Assembly (NCBI GenBank): GCA_963995505.1
Contig: OZ023188.1
Span: 14,707,912 to 14,771,911 of the forward strand
Reading direction: 5' to 3'
DNA: 64,000 nt
From: Hypericum androsaemum
Taxonomy: Eukaryota; Streptophyta; Magnoliopsida; Malpighiales; Hypericaceae
Made by a program: the position numbers and the translations under genes. Of this stretch, positions 36,281 to 47,160 are shown in pieces. Position 1 is the first letter of the stretch; the number at the start of each line of letters is the position of its first letter. Below the pieces are notes generated by a model, which searched no databases, had not been told where the DNA came from, and saw only the letters and a program-made list of their open reading frames with translations.

Positions 36281-36568
36281 TTTCTCAGACGTCCTCAAAA
36301 TTAAACACGAAACATTATACACAAAATGTTGTGTGTGCAAATATTATATATGATACCCTGTTATCTGTTCTGTCTGAAATGCTTAAGTGATTTGATTGGT
36401 ACTATCCATATCAACAAGGTGCATTTTCTCAGACGTCCTCAAAATTAAACACGAAACATTATACACAAAATGTTGTGTGTGCAAATATTATATATGATAC
36501 CCTGTTATCTGTTCTGTCTGAAATGCTTAAGTGATTTGATTGGTACTATCCATATCAACAAGGTGCAT
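36281..36568 (+). repeat. Perfect 144-bp tandem duplication
   Basis: The sequence from TTTCTCAGACGTCCTC at 36281 to GGTGCATT recurs without visible change from 36425 to 36568. Each copy contains about 70 bp of flanking DNA plus the first about 74 bp of a Cassandra LTR (from TGATACCCTG at 36351 and 36495). The identity of the copies indicates a very recent event after the Cassandra insertion. Confidence 0.93.
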
Positions 36569-36747
36569 TTTCTTTTCTGGTACACATCTTCAGAGAACTT
36601 CAAGGTTAAACGCGTTTGGCCGGGATTAGGATCAGGATAGGTGACCTCTTGGAAAGTTTTCGGGATGCATGTGAGTGACGACAAAACACGCTAGAAAAGA
36701 CTCGTGTTGGCCTGTGAAGACAGTCGGTCGGATCACGGGGTGTTACA
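36495..36747 (+). mobile_element. Cassandra-type solo LTR, copy 4
   Basis: 253 bp from TGATACCCTG to CACGGGGTGTTACA, with 5S-like core GAACTTCAAGGTTAAACGCG, TTTGGCCGGGATTAGGATCA and GATAGGTGACCTCTTGGAAA. The pentamer ATATA flanks it (36490-36494 and 36748-36752), a possible target duplication though AT-rich. Its 5' end is duplicated together with flank (see the 144-bp repeat). It is the best-preserved end sequence of the five copies. Confidence 0.9.
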
Positions 36748-36752
36748 ATATA

Positions 36753-37789
36753 CACATAAAATAATATGTTTTGTGCGTTATCATAAAATCTACGTATTGT
36801 TTGAATGGCAAGAAAATCAAATTCTCTTTAAACTTCCGGATTGGATTTTAAACTGAAAATTTTATCAAGTATAAAAAAAACTGAAAGCTTTATCACATGA
36901 CCAAAAAATCTGAAAGCCATATCGATATATACGTGCTACGATATGGAGGTTTTTCTGATAATTAATGTATTATACTCATCAAAAAATGTCCACCAGGTAT
37001 GGTTACATCAATGGTATCGACAGTATCATACGTTAGCTACGAGATAACGCAAATTATTATGTACCATATTGATAAGTATTATCCGAGTACAACATCTAAC
37101 ACCAAAAATATATCTAAACCAAAAGTTCTAGAGTCATAACAAAAAATAGATCGAATATACACCAAGCGCCGGACATATCTATCATAGGTGCCACACAAAG
37201 TATATCCTAGCTACCTTATGGAGCTACGACATAGTTTAAAATGTGCATATAAGGTTAAACCAGAAATTTAAGTAGTTGCTAAATCAGAGCTGGATTATTA
37301 TTAACGAGTGGTGTGTTTGTTGTGGGTGGTGGGAAATGGAGGCATGGGGGGGAGGGGAAGTCCAAAGACGATGAGACAAAATAGTGCACCATCCAATGTT
37401 TTAAAATATGATACGACGTGTTTTCTGGGATGCAACTTGCTTTGGGCTCAGAGACATTTTTCTAATTAATTTTCCCAACTTAGACCAGAGTTTCTCTTGT
37501 TCCTAGCGAAAGGAGGTTGGAATTTGCAATATAATAACCAGGGAATCTCTTCCTCTCTACCCACTCCCTCCTTTGAAGTGCTATTTCCGTTTCGTCCCAT
37601 TAAAAAAATTAGAAAGCAAGTAAGGGCCAGTTTTTTTTTTAAATAGGTATCGGGATATTAATTAGGTAACTAGTTTATATTTAATTTGTTATAAATTTTT
37701 TGATGATCGTAATTTTTTAATAAATATTTAATATTTTTATATTTTTATTAGCTTAAATTTGAGAACTCTTTGTTAAATTAGAAAAAAAA
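36753..37789. other. Spacer without a gene
   Basis: AT-rich; a G-rich patch (GGCATGGGGGGGAGGGGAAG) occurs near 37340. No open frame of note. The last 150 bases merge into the 3' UTR of the minus-strand LINE fragment. Confidence 0.4.
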
Positions 37790-38870
37790 ATTTTAAATGG
37801 ATATAATTTTATATATAATTCGATGTACAACAAAGTAGGAAGAAACTAAACTACTTGTTTACATGATTAATCTCCCCTATCCCTTAGAGAATCCATGTAC
37901 AAAAGTAAGTCTTGGTGACCAAAAATCGCAATCGAATTCGTCCATCGTAACCACTCATGAACTCGAAAAGTAATGGAATTGATTAGAAGCTCCTGGTTGC
38001 ACTGTTCACTTTGGAAAATTGTGTGATTCCTTGCTAACCAAAGTCCCAAATGAATCACACCATAAAGCGTGAACAACACCTTCTTAAACATACCACCACA
38101 AAGGAGACCCATCCATTCCTCAAGCCATGGACGAGCTTCCACACCAATGAACACTGAGCCGGCAAACAAAATAATTGCAAACACTTCTTGAGAGAGGACA
38201 ATGTAGGAAGATGTGATCAATGGTTTCGTCTTCATTACCACAGACCTGACAAAGCGCCTCCATTGGGTCTAACATCCGCCTCCTGATCATATTGTCTTGT
38301 ATAAGTAACTTCCGCTTCATCACAATCCATAAGAAGCACACCACTTTTAGGCAGCTTCCTCGTCAAAATACGCGGGATAAAAGGGCAACGTTGATCACCA
38401 AACAAATCTACATAATTCTTGTTATACAAGGCAGCTATGGAGAAAGAAACCACACCTTGGTAGTGCCACTATAGCTCATCATGGTTTTGACTGAGGGCAT
38501 CAAATTGTAGCAATTGTAAAAGATGACACTCCTCATCTTCCTCCCAACCTCTAAGAGCTCTTCTCAACTTAGAACCCATTCCAGCTCATTTGTTCCCAGT
38601 AGCCACAATTTTTGATCCTCGCCAACTTTTGGGTTGAGAGTAGATACAATCTGGGTAAGCGCTATTTTAATGTAGCTTCGTCGAGCCAATGATCTGTCCA
38701 AAAGAAGAACCGGTTCCCACTGCCTAATTTCAGCTTGAAGCAATCAAGAAAACTATCGTATATTGTGGATTAGCTTCCTGAATCTTCCAACACCTAAACC
38801 AAACCAACCATCTACTTACTTGTTCTTGCTCCTTCCCTTCCACACTTAAAATTAAGTATGGGTATCGATC
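37790..38870 (-). pseudogene. 3' fragment of an L1-type LINE (ORF2 C-terminus)
   Basis: On the minus strand the segment GNRFFFWTDHWLDEATLK ... NCGYW (about 38720-38590) corresponds to GNSFLFWLDPWLNETPL ... NCGYW of the large LINE. It is followed by the zinc-binding domain (VCFLWIVMKRKLLIQDN, LCQVCGNEDETIDHIFLHC) and the end LLLYMDSLRDRGD with its stop at 37867. Several stops and frameshifts break it. The 3' UTR (GATAGGGGAGATTAATCATG) identifies it as the family that also inserted in TRIM LTR B. Confidence 0.85.
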
Positions 38871-39231
38871 GGTACGTATCAAAGATTATTTCCTCGTTAC
38901 TTAAAAAAAATTCCCACCACACCAAATAGAGAGCCCATATCTGATCAATTTTGGAAAACTGACGTCTGACTGATCCCTAAGCATTTGTGTGGATTCAAGG
39001 GAAAGAAAAAACTGGGTTCGAGGTCGGAATTTTTATTTAAGGAAAAAAAAATTACACTGAGTTTAGAGCCTGTCAATCGTTCTTCAAAAATTGCAAAGAC
39101 ATCTTGTCGAATCTTAAGTGATTATTTCCGGCCTTGCTTCGGGTTTGGAGGTAAATTTGAGTAAAACTTGAATGATTCTCAAAGAATTTCAAGATGAAGT
39201 GGGCTCAATTTGCGGTAAGGACAAAATATGG

Positions 39232-39459
39232 TGTAACTTTTTTTTTTCTGAATTCGACTCTCAATATTAACAAGGAAGGTGTACCTCCTTTTCTCGTAAA
39301 CATTTTGAAAGAATTCTAAATTTAAGCAAATTTGGCTTTGAGTAACTTTAAGATGTATGACATCCCGAAAATTTTTCAGGATACATGTGAGTAAGAACAA
39401 ATACGCTGGAAAATACTAGTGGTCTATGGAGAAAATCGGTTAGATCGTCGGGCGTTACA
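39232..39459 (+). mobile_element. Cassandra-type LTR, copy 5, degraded
   Basis: Ends CGTCGGGCGTTACA at 39459 and contains AACAAGGAAGGTGTACCTCC, CATTTTGAAAGAATTCTAAA and TTTTTCAGGATACATGTGAG, collinear with the other copies. The start is probably TGTAAC at 39232 but is altered by a T-run. The 5S-like core (TTTAAGCAAATTTGGCTTTG, AAGATGTATGACATCCCG) is heavily mutated. Confidence 0.7.
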
Positions 39460-40230
39460 AATGATATTAGAACAAGACATCTACTATACGATGTTTTCGC
39501 GGTCTGACAAAGCTGAAATTGGTGGACATGCGATGCTCGGGGCCTAGAGAGCGAGGAGTGATCGTCGGTGTGAATGCACAGACAATGAACGGCTCGTCGC
39601 AAGCATTCTAAGTGAAGGGAGACATGCATGAATCGATCTCACAACTGAAAACGAGGGATATCGATAAGGCACGACAAGAACATCGTGTATATAAAGAAGG
39701 TGAATGTAGAATATGTTAAGAAAGATTTAATTGATTTAAAATACTATTTAGACCAACAACCCGTGTTAGTTTGTGCATAAAGTCAATTTGATCATGATAG
39801 GTTATCCAAAAATTCAAACTCGACATTTTAGCCCCTCTGATTAGCAAAAAAAAATTTTTGGATTCCTACCCATCAAGTTTCTGTTGACTGTCCAAAATTT
39901 TGGACAAAATGCCCTTACACTATTAAATAAATTTTTAAAAAATAGAAAATTTTAGAAATAGTTAAATGTACATCTCTGCCACCTCTCTCCCCCCACCAGC
40001 CGACCACCACTTGAATGTCTTCCACCGTCAAGAACTCCAGCTGGCGGCCAGCTTAGGTAGCGCAACGATGGTTACCACAAGGGCCACCACTGCCCTTCCC
40101 CACCCAATGAGAGAGAGCAGCCTCCACTGTCCTATTCCTCATCATCACTTCGGTGGGGACCATCCATCCTTAGGACAGTGGGTGGGCCCACAATCTCAGT
40201 GTCTCTGTGTTTTTACTTTGACCTGCTGCG

Positions 40231-40995
40231 AGCAAGGTTGTTAGGATCTAGAGTTAACTCCTGGGATCTTAGAATTATACAATTCACCATGGGCAATACG
40301 AGTCGGAGCCTCTGCAAGATCGGGAGTTGAGTGGGATCGATGGGATCTGAGTGATAACTCCTGAGATCCTGAGATCTATGAATTGGAGCGGTGGGATGTT
40401 TCTAAACGCTTCCAGAGGACAGAGAGAAGGATAAGGGGTTATCCTTCATTTAATATTTTAATAATATTTGTTATCCGGATAACTATACTTCTTTTACTGT
40501 GTAGACAAAAACACAAAAATCTACTATACTTATGTGTAATATTTTTTAATAATATTTGTTATTTGGAATTAGTAATTATTGAGCCCAAAAATTAATAATC
40601 AAATTTATATTAATTAATATCTCTAAAATTAATAGTTTTAGAGTTATTTAAATCCATATTTTTATCCTACCAATTTTTTGCCACTTATTTCGTTTAGATC
40701 AATTTTGATGTTTATTTTGTTTTCTTTATTGTTCGTCAAACCACATTATGTAATCTATAGATATGTGCTGGATTATCATTAAAAATGTATTGAAGTGAGG
40801 TTTTTGTGTGTAGATTTTGAAAGAAAATGGGTAATTAGTGAGAAAATTTTATGGAAAGGTTATTAATCTTAGTTATTTCTATAATTTTATCTATTTAGTG
40901 AATCTTACGATCCGTGTTACGATCCTACGATCTACGCTTTCTCTATGCCCAAACGATCTTTAGTGAGATCCCGATTTTGACAAACTGCGTGCTTC
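40231..40995. repeat. Possible non-autonomous DNA element with GGATC-rich ends
   Basis: The left side reads CAAGGTTGTTAGGATCTAGA, then many GGGATC/GAGATC motifs. The right side reads GATCCGTGTTACGATCCTAC and ends GAGATCCCGATTTTGACAAA, roughly the inverted complement of the left end. The middle is AT-rich. Ends are degenerate and no target duplication is clear. Confidence 0.35.
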
Positions 40996-41934
40996 TAATC
41001 TTAGTGGAGTCGAGGCCAGAGGAAGAAGACTGCATTGATTATGAGTTTCTCCAGATGGCGAAACCGTAATTTGAACGATTCAAGAATCCGTAGTTTCCTT
41101 TTCTCTTCTGGGACGATTCTGGATCATGCGTGTAATAATTAGGCTTGGATAAGCCAAAAAAAAGGCAGCCGGTTAAGGGGGACCTTAATTTGGTTTAATT
41201 TAATCACAGCTGTTAAGTGACGAGAATTAATGTGCATGTATAATTTTGATACACCAACGAACACTTAGATTACGGGTTGTTCTAATTTAAACAATAGATA
41301 TCGAGTTCTAGTCTTTAGAATGCTGGTGTTTTGAATATTTGTAGAAGAATTTTGATACCTTTTAGAGATCCTACCCGACTTGAACCTAAACTACTGGGGT
41401 TATCCGCGTACCAGGCCGTATAAACAAAAAAATGTACAATTTGGATGCTTAAATGATATAAGATGTAGTAATTTAATGGTGATCAACGAACACTTAAAAT
41501 AAATCGACAATTGAGTTATTCTAATAGTATTAAATATTTATTTGGAAAACTTTTTCACTTCAGTATTTTTTCCAAATTAAATTTGGATTAGGCAGTGGGA
41601 TAGTCTCCGATTACCAGGTATGTATCAACTTGTTTTTGAGAAGCAGTAATCTTAAAATTGGCAAAGAAAGTTTTACAATCTTTTATACATGTAGTAACTG
41701 AAATTTAGATTAGTTGTCCAATACAAACTTTGACATAACAAAGTACTTGAAAAATTAATATATTTCTTGTTAAGTCCAAACATTAATGTACGAATAGAAA
41801 GGCAAACGAGACGAGGTTAAAAACTCAATTGCCAAGACATGCCTATAGAAACAGTACACAATTACATAATTTTCCCAAGGGAAAGTACACACTACTTGAT
41901 GAATTGGAGAATTTTGGGAGATATGACGACTGAC

Positions 41935-41935
<1 letters not shown>

Positions 41936-41966
<31 letters not shown>
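41936..41966. repeat. (CT)n microsatellite
   Basis: About 15 uninterrupted CT units. No gene follows closely, so no promoter role is suggested. Confidence 0.9.
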
Positions 41967-41969
<3 letters not shown>

Positions 41970-44900
41970 CTACCAGTTTTGTCGCAACCCAAACCCTAAT
42001 TGCCAAAAGGGCCCCACCGGTGGATCATCCACGTATGTGTTTCTATTGTCCCATAGTGTTCTAGTACTCTGATTCTTTAATTTCATACACGTTGGGACCC
42101 AGTTGTTCAAACGCATGATGGTGGGATTTTGGAATTTTGTTGCTAAGACGTAGGAATTTAAATCATTTTCAGATTTATATGGTGTTACTTTTTAGAGTTA
42201 AACCAACGGCCTATGGATAAACATCAATAATATCCCTCATTTATTGTTAAGATTATTTTTCTTAGTAAAATAATAAGATTAAATTTTGTTTATTACCTTT
42301 ATAAAATTAGAATAAAATTATTTGGACAAATTACGCTCAGATTCTTGAGATTTGGTCTCCCTCCTTTTTGGGTCCCTAAGTTTCCAAAATACATGTTGTT
42401 GTCACCCGTGTTTAGTTTTAGAAACTCTCGGATCCCTCGCAGACATCATCAGCTAATTTATTATTATTTTATTTTTAAAATGACTATTATACCCTTAAAT
42501 CAACCCCGATCATCTTCTCCGGTGAACCATCCAACCACCGCCGTCTAACCAAAAAACAATCAAACTAAAAAACAAAAGCAAAAAACCATCCAACCACCAC
42601 CTCATGACAGCATTAACCCCAAATGGGTGTAGGCTTCAAGACCTCACGACAGCTTCTCCGGTGAACCATCCAACCACCACCATCGAATAATCAAACTATC
42701 GTAGGCAACCCTAATCAGCGTCGGTGCAGACGCCGTCCTCCTCCTCTGGGTGTAGTCTTTGGCCAGATCTGGGTGTAGGTCTTGAAGGTCATCTGGGTGT
42801 AGGCTTCCCCCTGCCTCACGACAGCTTTAACCTCCAAATGGTTCCAAGACCGAAGAGACCCAGATGTCGGGGTCGAGCCTGGCGGTGACGGACCTCGAAG
42901 ACGACACTCGAGCTTGAAGGCGACACCCGGAGGACGCCGATGGGAGGTGTTGTGCTCGCCGATTACATCTCCTTGAACCTACTCCATATCGGGAGAGGGG
43001 AAATCGGGACGGTCCAGAGAAGTGTTGGTACTTTGGATAATTTTGGTGCTCGCCGTCGACGGAGGAGAGAGAAAGTCTGTCCAACGTCAGTGTTGAACGG
43101 GTGCCTCCGGAGAGGATGTCGAGGCTGGACGGTGGAGAGAGACGAAATTAATTATTTTTTAATTGTTTGGTAAGAGTATTTAAGTAATTTCAATGACAAA
43201 AATGAAAAAAAAATGAGTGGATGACGTAAGCGAAGGACCTGAGAGTAGGGGTGAGCCAAAAACCCGCAAAACTGCCAAACCGACCGACCGCCAAATCGAC
43301 CGACCGATAAAATTGAAACCGCAGCTCCAATCGGTTTGGTGGTGCGGTTTCAAACCGACACCGAATTGGTGCGGTTTGGTTTCGGTGTTGGTTTAAAATC
43401 ACACCGACCGACCGCGAAACCGCACTTAAAAACGAAGTCGTTTTAGTATATGTATACTATGTGCAAAAACGACGTCGTTTTGTTTGAGTATATAACTCAT
43501 TCTTTTCCCAGAAACTTCCTCGTTCTCCAACTCCATTCCAATTTTCCAACCTCTCCCGATACACATCCCTTCCCGTCAACTTCCTCCCAAACCTCTTCTG
43601 CTCCGGCCAAAATCACGGCCTCCCCGAGCTCCGACCTCCACCGTGCACTCCTCCCTCTCTGTCCGTCGACCGTCGTCCTCTATTGCCTCAGAAACCATAA
43701 GGTAAAAACCCTAATTTCATTTAAATTTTATCCAATCTGAGGTTATTAAGTTTTGATTTCTAATTAGTTGTGCATTTGTTCAGTTTTGAGGCCCGGCGTC
43801 CACCGTCTCCGCCTCCGCCGTCGTAGTGAAACTCGACCCAATATGGTAAAACCCTAAATTCGTTTAATTTCTGTTCGAGTGATTGAAGTTGTACGCTGTG
43901 TTCATGTTTTGATTTTACTTTTGTTCGACCCATTATGGTAAAACCCAGAATTCGTTTAATCTCCGCCTCCGCCTTCTTTCTGTAATTGGGTTTTGGGAGT
44001 ATTCATGTAATTGAAGTTGTAGCGGACAAATAATTGTTCTGGCATTAGCTTAGTACTGAGTAAAGGTTGTTACAGCGGACCATCCGTCTTTGGATTCAAT
44101 TTTTATGCTATTTGCTAAAAGGCCATCAAAATATGCTAGAGTGGTTTTATTTCTTTTTTTAATTGAAACGTCTATCATAAAGGACAGTCATGTAGTTGCT
44201 GAGCTATGCTAATTAATATTGTGTAGGCAAGTGATGCCGACATTGATGGTGTTCAAAAGGAGGTTGTTGGGCCGTCGAGTGATGGTGGGGCTCTTGGCAA
44301 GCAAAAGGAAACCGGTAAGATTACTAGCAAACCTCTGTTATCTTCGAAAAGAAAGAATTCTAGTGGCATGAATACGGAGAGTAACAAGAGTAGGAATAAA
44401 ATGAGTGAAGTTTGGGAGCACTTTACACTAGTTCCGGATTGTCCAGAAGGTGAGAAAAAAGCGGCTTGCAACCATTGTGGGTAAAGATATTTATGCAATC
44501 CTAGGAGGAACGGAACTAGTGCATTGAATGCCCACTTGAAGGATAGATGCACCAAAATTTCTAAGAAAGATTTGAGACAAACCACCTTGTCATTTGAACC
44601 TCCTACAATTGGTGGTGGTGTGGGTCAGCTTAAAGCCGTTGCCTTTAGTCAAGAAGGGGGTCGCAAATATTTGGCAATGATGGTGATAAAAGATGAGTTG
44701 CCCTTTAGGGTTGTGGAAGGTGAGGGATTTGTAGCCTATAACAATTATATGAATTCTATGTTTCAGATGCCACATAGGACAACTGTGGCTAAAGATTGCA
44801 TGAAAATATATTTTGAAGAGATGACAAAGGTGAAAAAATCATTGAAGGGTCAGAGGTTGAGTTTTACAACTGATACTTGGACGTCAATCCAAACAATGAA

Positions 44901-45330
44901 TTATATGTGTTTAACTGGGCATTGGATTGACAAGGTGTCACGACCCAAATTCGGGGTCGGTGACCGGCGCTAGACCCTAACCCATTTATAACATAAAACG
45001 GGTCTAGCCAGCCTCAAACATATCTTAATCTTACAAAATCATACATGTCAAAATCTTAATGAAATATTCTTTACATTCCTTCCAGGATCAAACTGAAAAC
45101 TGTGGCTACAGAGCTGCTAGACAAAGAACCTGCAAAACTGGAGAGAGGGGAGGGTGAGTGTTTTGAAACACTCCGTAAGCACATAGAACATAACATATCA
45201 GTTACGTCAGATACAGGTGGGAGAGACAGAACTTAACTATGTCCCACATCAAACCCAGCCAATACGAACACAAAGCTAAGACAACAAAAAACCATCTCAC
45301 ACATAAGGTCATCAAAGTATTCACACATTA

Positions 45331-45566
45331 GACATAACCAGAATTTCAGACAGACATTCACAAACATATAACACAGATCAGACATAACCAGAATTTCAGA
45401 CAGACATTCACAAACATATAACACAGATCGGACATAACCAGAATTTCAGACAGACATTCACAAACATATAACACAGATCGGACATAACCAGAATTTCAGA
45501 CAGACATTCACAAATATATAACACAGATCGGACATAACCAGAATTTCAGACAGACATTCACAAATA
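45331..45566. repeat. 50-bp minisatellite, 4.7 copies
   Basis: Units starting GACATAACCAGAATTTCAGA lie at 45331, 45381, 45431, 45481 and 45531 (the last partial). Copies differ at one or two positions (CAGATCA/CAGATCG, CAAACA/CAAATA). There are no spacers between units, so it is not a CRISPR-like array. Confidence 0.95.
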
Positions 45567-46739
45567 GGTCTAGATAGTGTCACTCCCACTCCGACACGAT
45601 GATACCATATCTTAAAGGCGCCATCAGAAACTAATCCGCCGGCCAAACATATCATATCATATCAGAATCTTTGTATCATCAGTATATGTGCACATATGCC
45701 AACATCCCCGGTTGGTCACGGGTAAACCTCATCGGCCAAATAGTTCTGCCCGCCGTAGGCAACCATATTATATAGACTTTCATATCAATCAAATCCATAG
45801 GTTTCAACGAATCAAACTTATACAGTGTCCCATCAGGGCCCAATTAACCAAACATACCAAAATTCACATAGACCAAAACATATTGGACACATATCCAAAT
45901 ACATATCAACGCAGCCCCAAACTAAAAAGCACATATGCCACACAATTCATAAACCAATCCAAGTATGACCAAACATAACACATATGAATATGACAGCTTC
46001 ATAACCAAAACTTATATGCATGAGACGCACATACTTAAGGTCTGTAACATGCACATGTACCAAACAAACCAAAGCTGCCATGATCTATATGCTTACTCAA
46101 TTGTAGACTGCTCGACGAATGCTCATTCCTGATTCCATCCACTTTTCACTTTGGACCTTCGTCCAACCATCTTTCCAAGACCATTTCCTTCACAAAGAAC
46201 CTTGAGGGAGCCTTACATGCTCTGTATAACAATTCCAATATATAAAATGAGGTCAATTCCTCACTTCCCAAAGCAAGTTACTTCCGATGCTTGAAAATAG
46301 CCAACTACGGCACAATCGAAAACTAACTTCTGAAATGGCTCAACGAAATCAAAGTAGCTCAATTCCTTTCAAATCTTGGTCACTTATTAACTAACCCACA
46401 TGTAAATAATCTGAATACCAATCGTTCATGACCAGAAGTCCACAAAAATCCGTTTTGCCCAAGCAAAAACACACCAAGCACAAGATAAGCCCATCACTTC
46501 TAACAATGGAAAGCAGCCCATAAAACTCAATATTGTACAAAACCAAGTCCATATCTTCATCAATATAACACTTCTCTGTCCTTTCATGGTCATAGCAAGT
46601 CCATACATAAACTTAGAATTCCAAAGAACCACTTACCAATTCGTTGTTCATGCACAACCTCATTTCAAAAACTCAGCAGTCAGTCCGTTTTGCAACCACG
46701 ATTTCGGGCTGATTCCTTTGTCAAAATTGGACAATATAA

Positions 46740-47160
46740 TATCCTTAGAATGGTCTTTGAGTACTCTACAACTCTTATGTTTTATGAAAAATCTATTTCT
46801 GAGCCGAAATAAGCTTACCGATCAGATCTTCTTCAACTACCTCTATTCCAAACCCAGCCAGTCAATCCGATATTCAACAGATCTTTGAGGACGTTTCCTT
46901 TATCCAAATAAGGCATATGATATATTCTTAGAAATGTCTTTAAGTCCTCTACAATATATATCAAGATACCAAGATCTAATTCGGAGTCCAAGTAGACTTA
47001 CCGAGCAACTCTTCTTTCACTCGCTCAGTTGTATTCCCAACAGATAGTCTGCTGTTCAAAACTAATTTTTCCGTTGATTCTTTGATCCAAATAGAACATA
47101 TGATATACCGTTAGAAAGATCTTTGAGTGATCTATAACTCTCATGAATATATGAAAGTTC
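46740..47160. repeat. Degenerate 183-bp tandem repeat, about 2.3 copies
   Basis: Blocks resembling TTAGAA-GTCTTTGAGT-CTCTACAACTCT recur near 46744, 46928 and 47110, spaced 182-184 bp. In between, GCTTACCGATC/ACTTACCGAGC/GCTTACCAAGC and CATATGATATA segments also repeat. Divergence is high, so this is an old expansion inside the LTR. Confidence 0.75.

Larger units (their letters stand above)
39460..42314. other. Spacer with a repeat-rich segment and CT microsatellite
   Basis: No gene supported. At about 39800-39980 there is wording typical of non-autonomous Mutator-like ends (TTAGCCCCTCTGATTAGC, AAAATGCCCTTACACTATTA), followed by a GC-richer stretch to 40240. A segment with GATC-rich ends lies at 40231-40995. 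A (CT)n microsatellite of about 15 units lies at 41936-41966. Confidence 0.4.

Noticed and set aside
43450..43740. 96-codon frame in the hAT 5' region as a gene
   Set aside because: Lies in the subterminal/leader part of the hAT element; Ser/Pro-rich, no domain; more likely 5' UTR.
45331..45566. Regular 50-bp repeats as a CRISPR-like array
   Set aside because: Units abut with no unique spacers, and the context is a plant LTR; it is a minisatellite.
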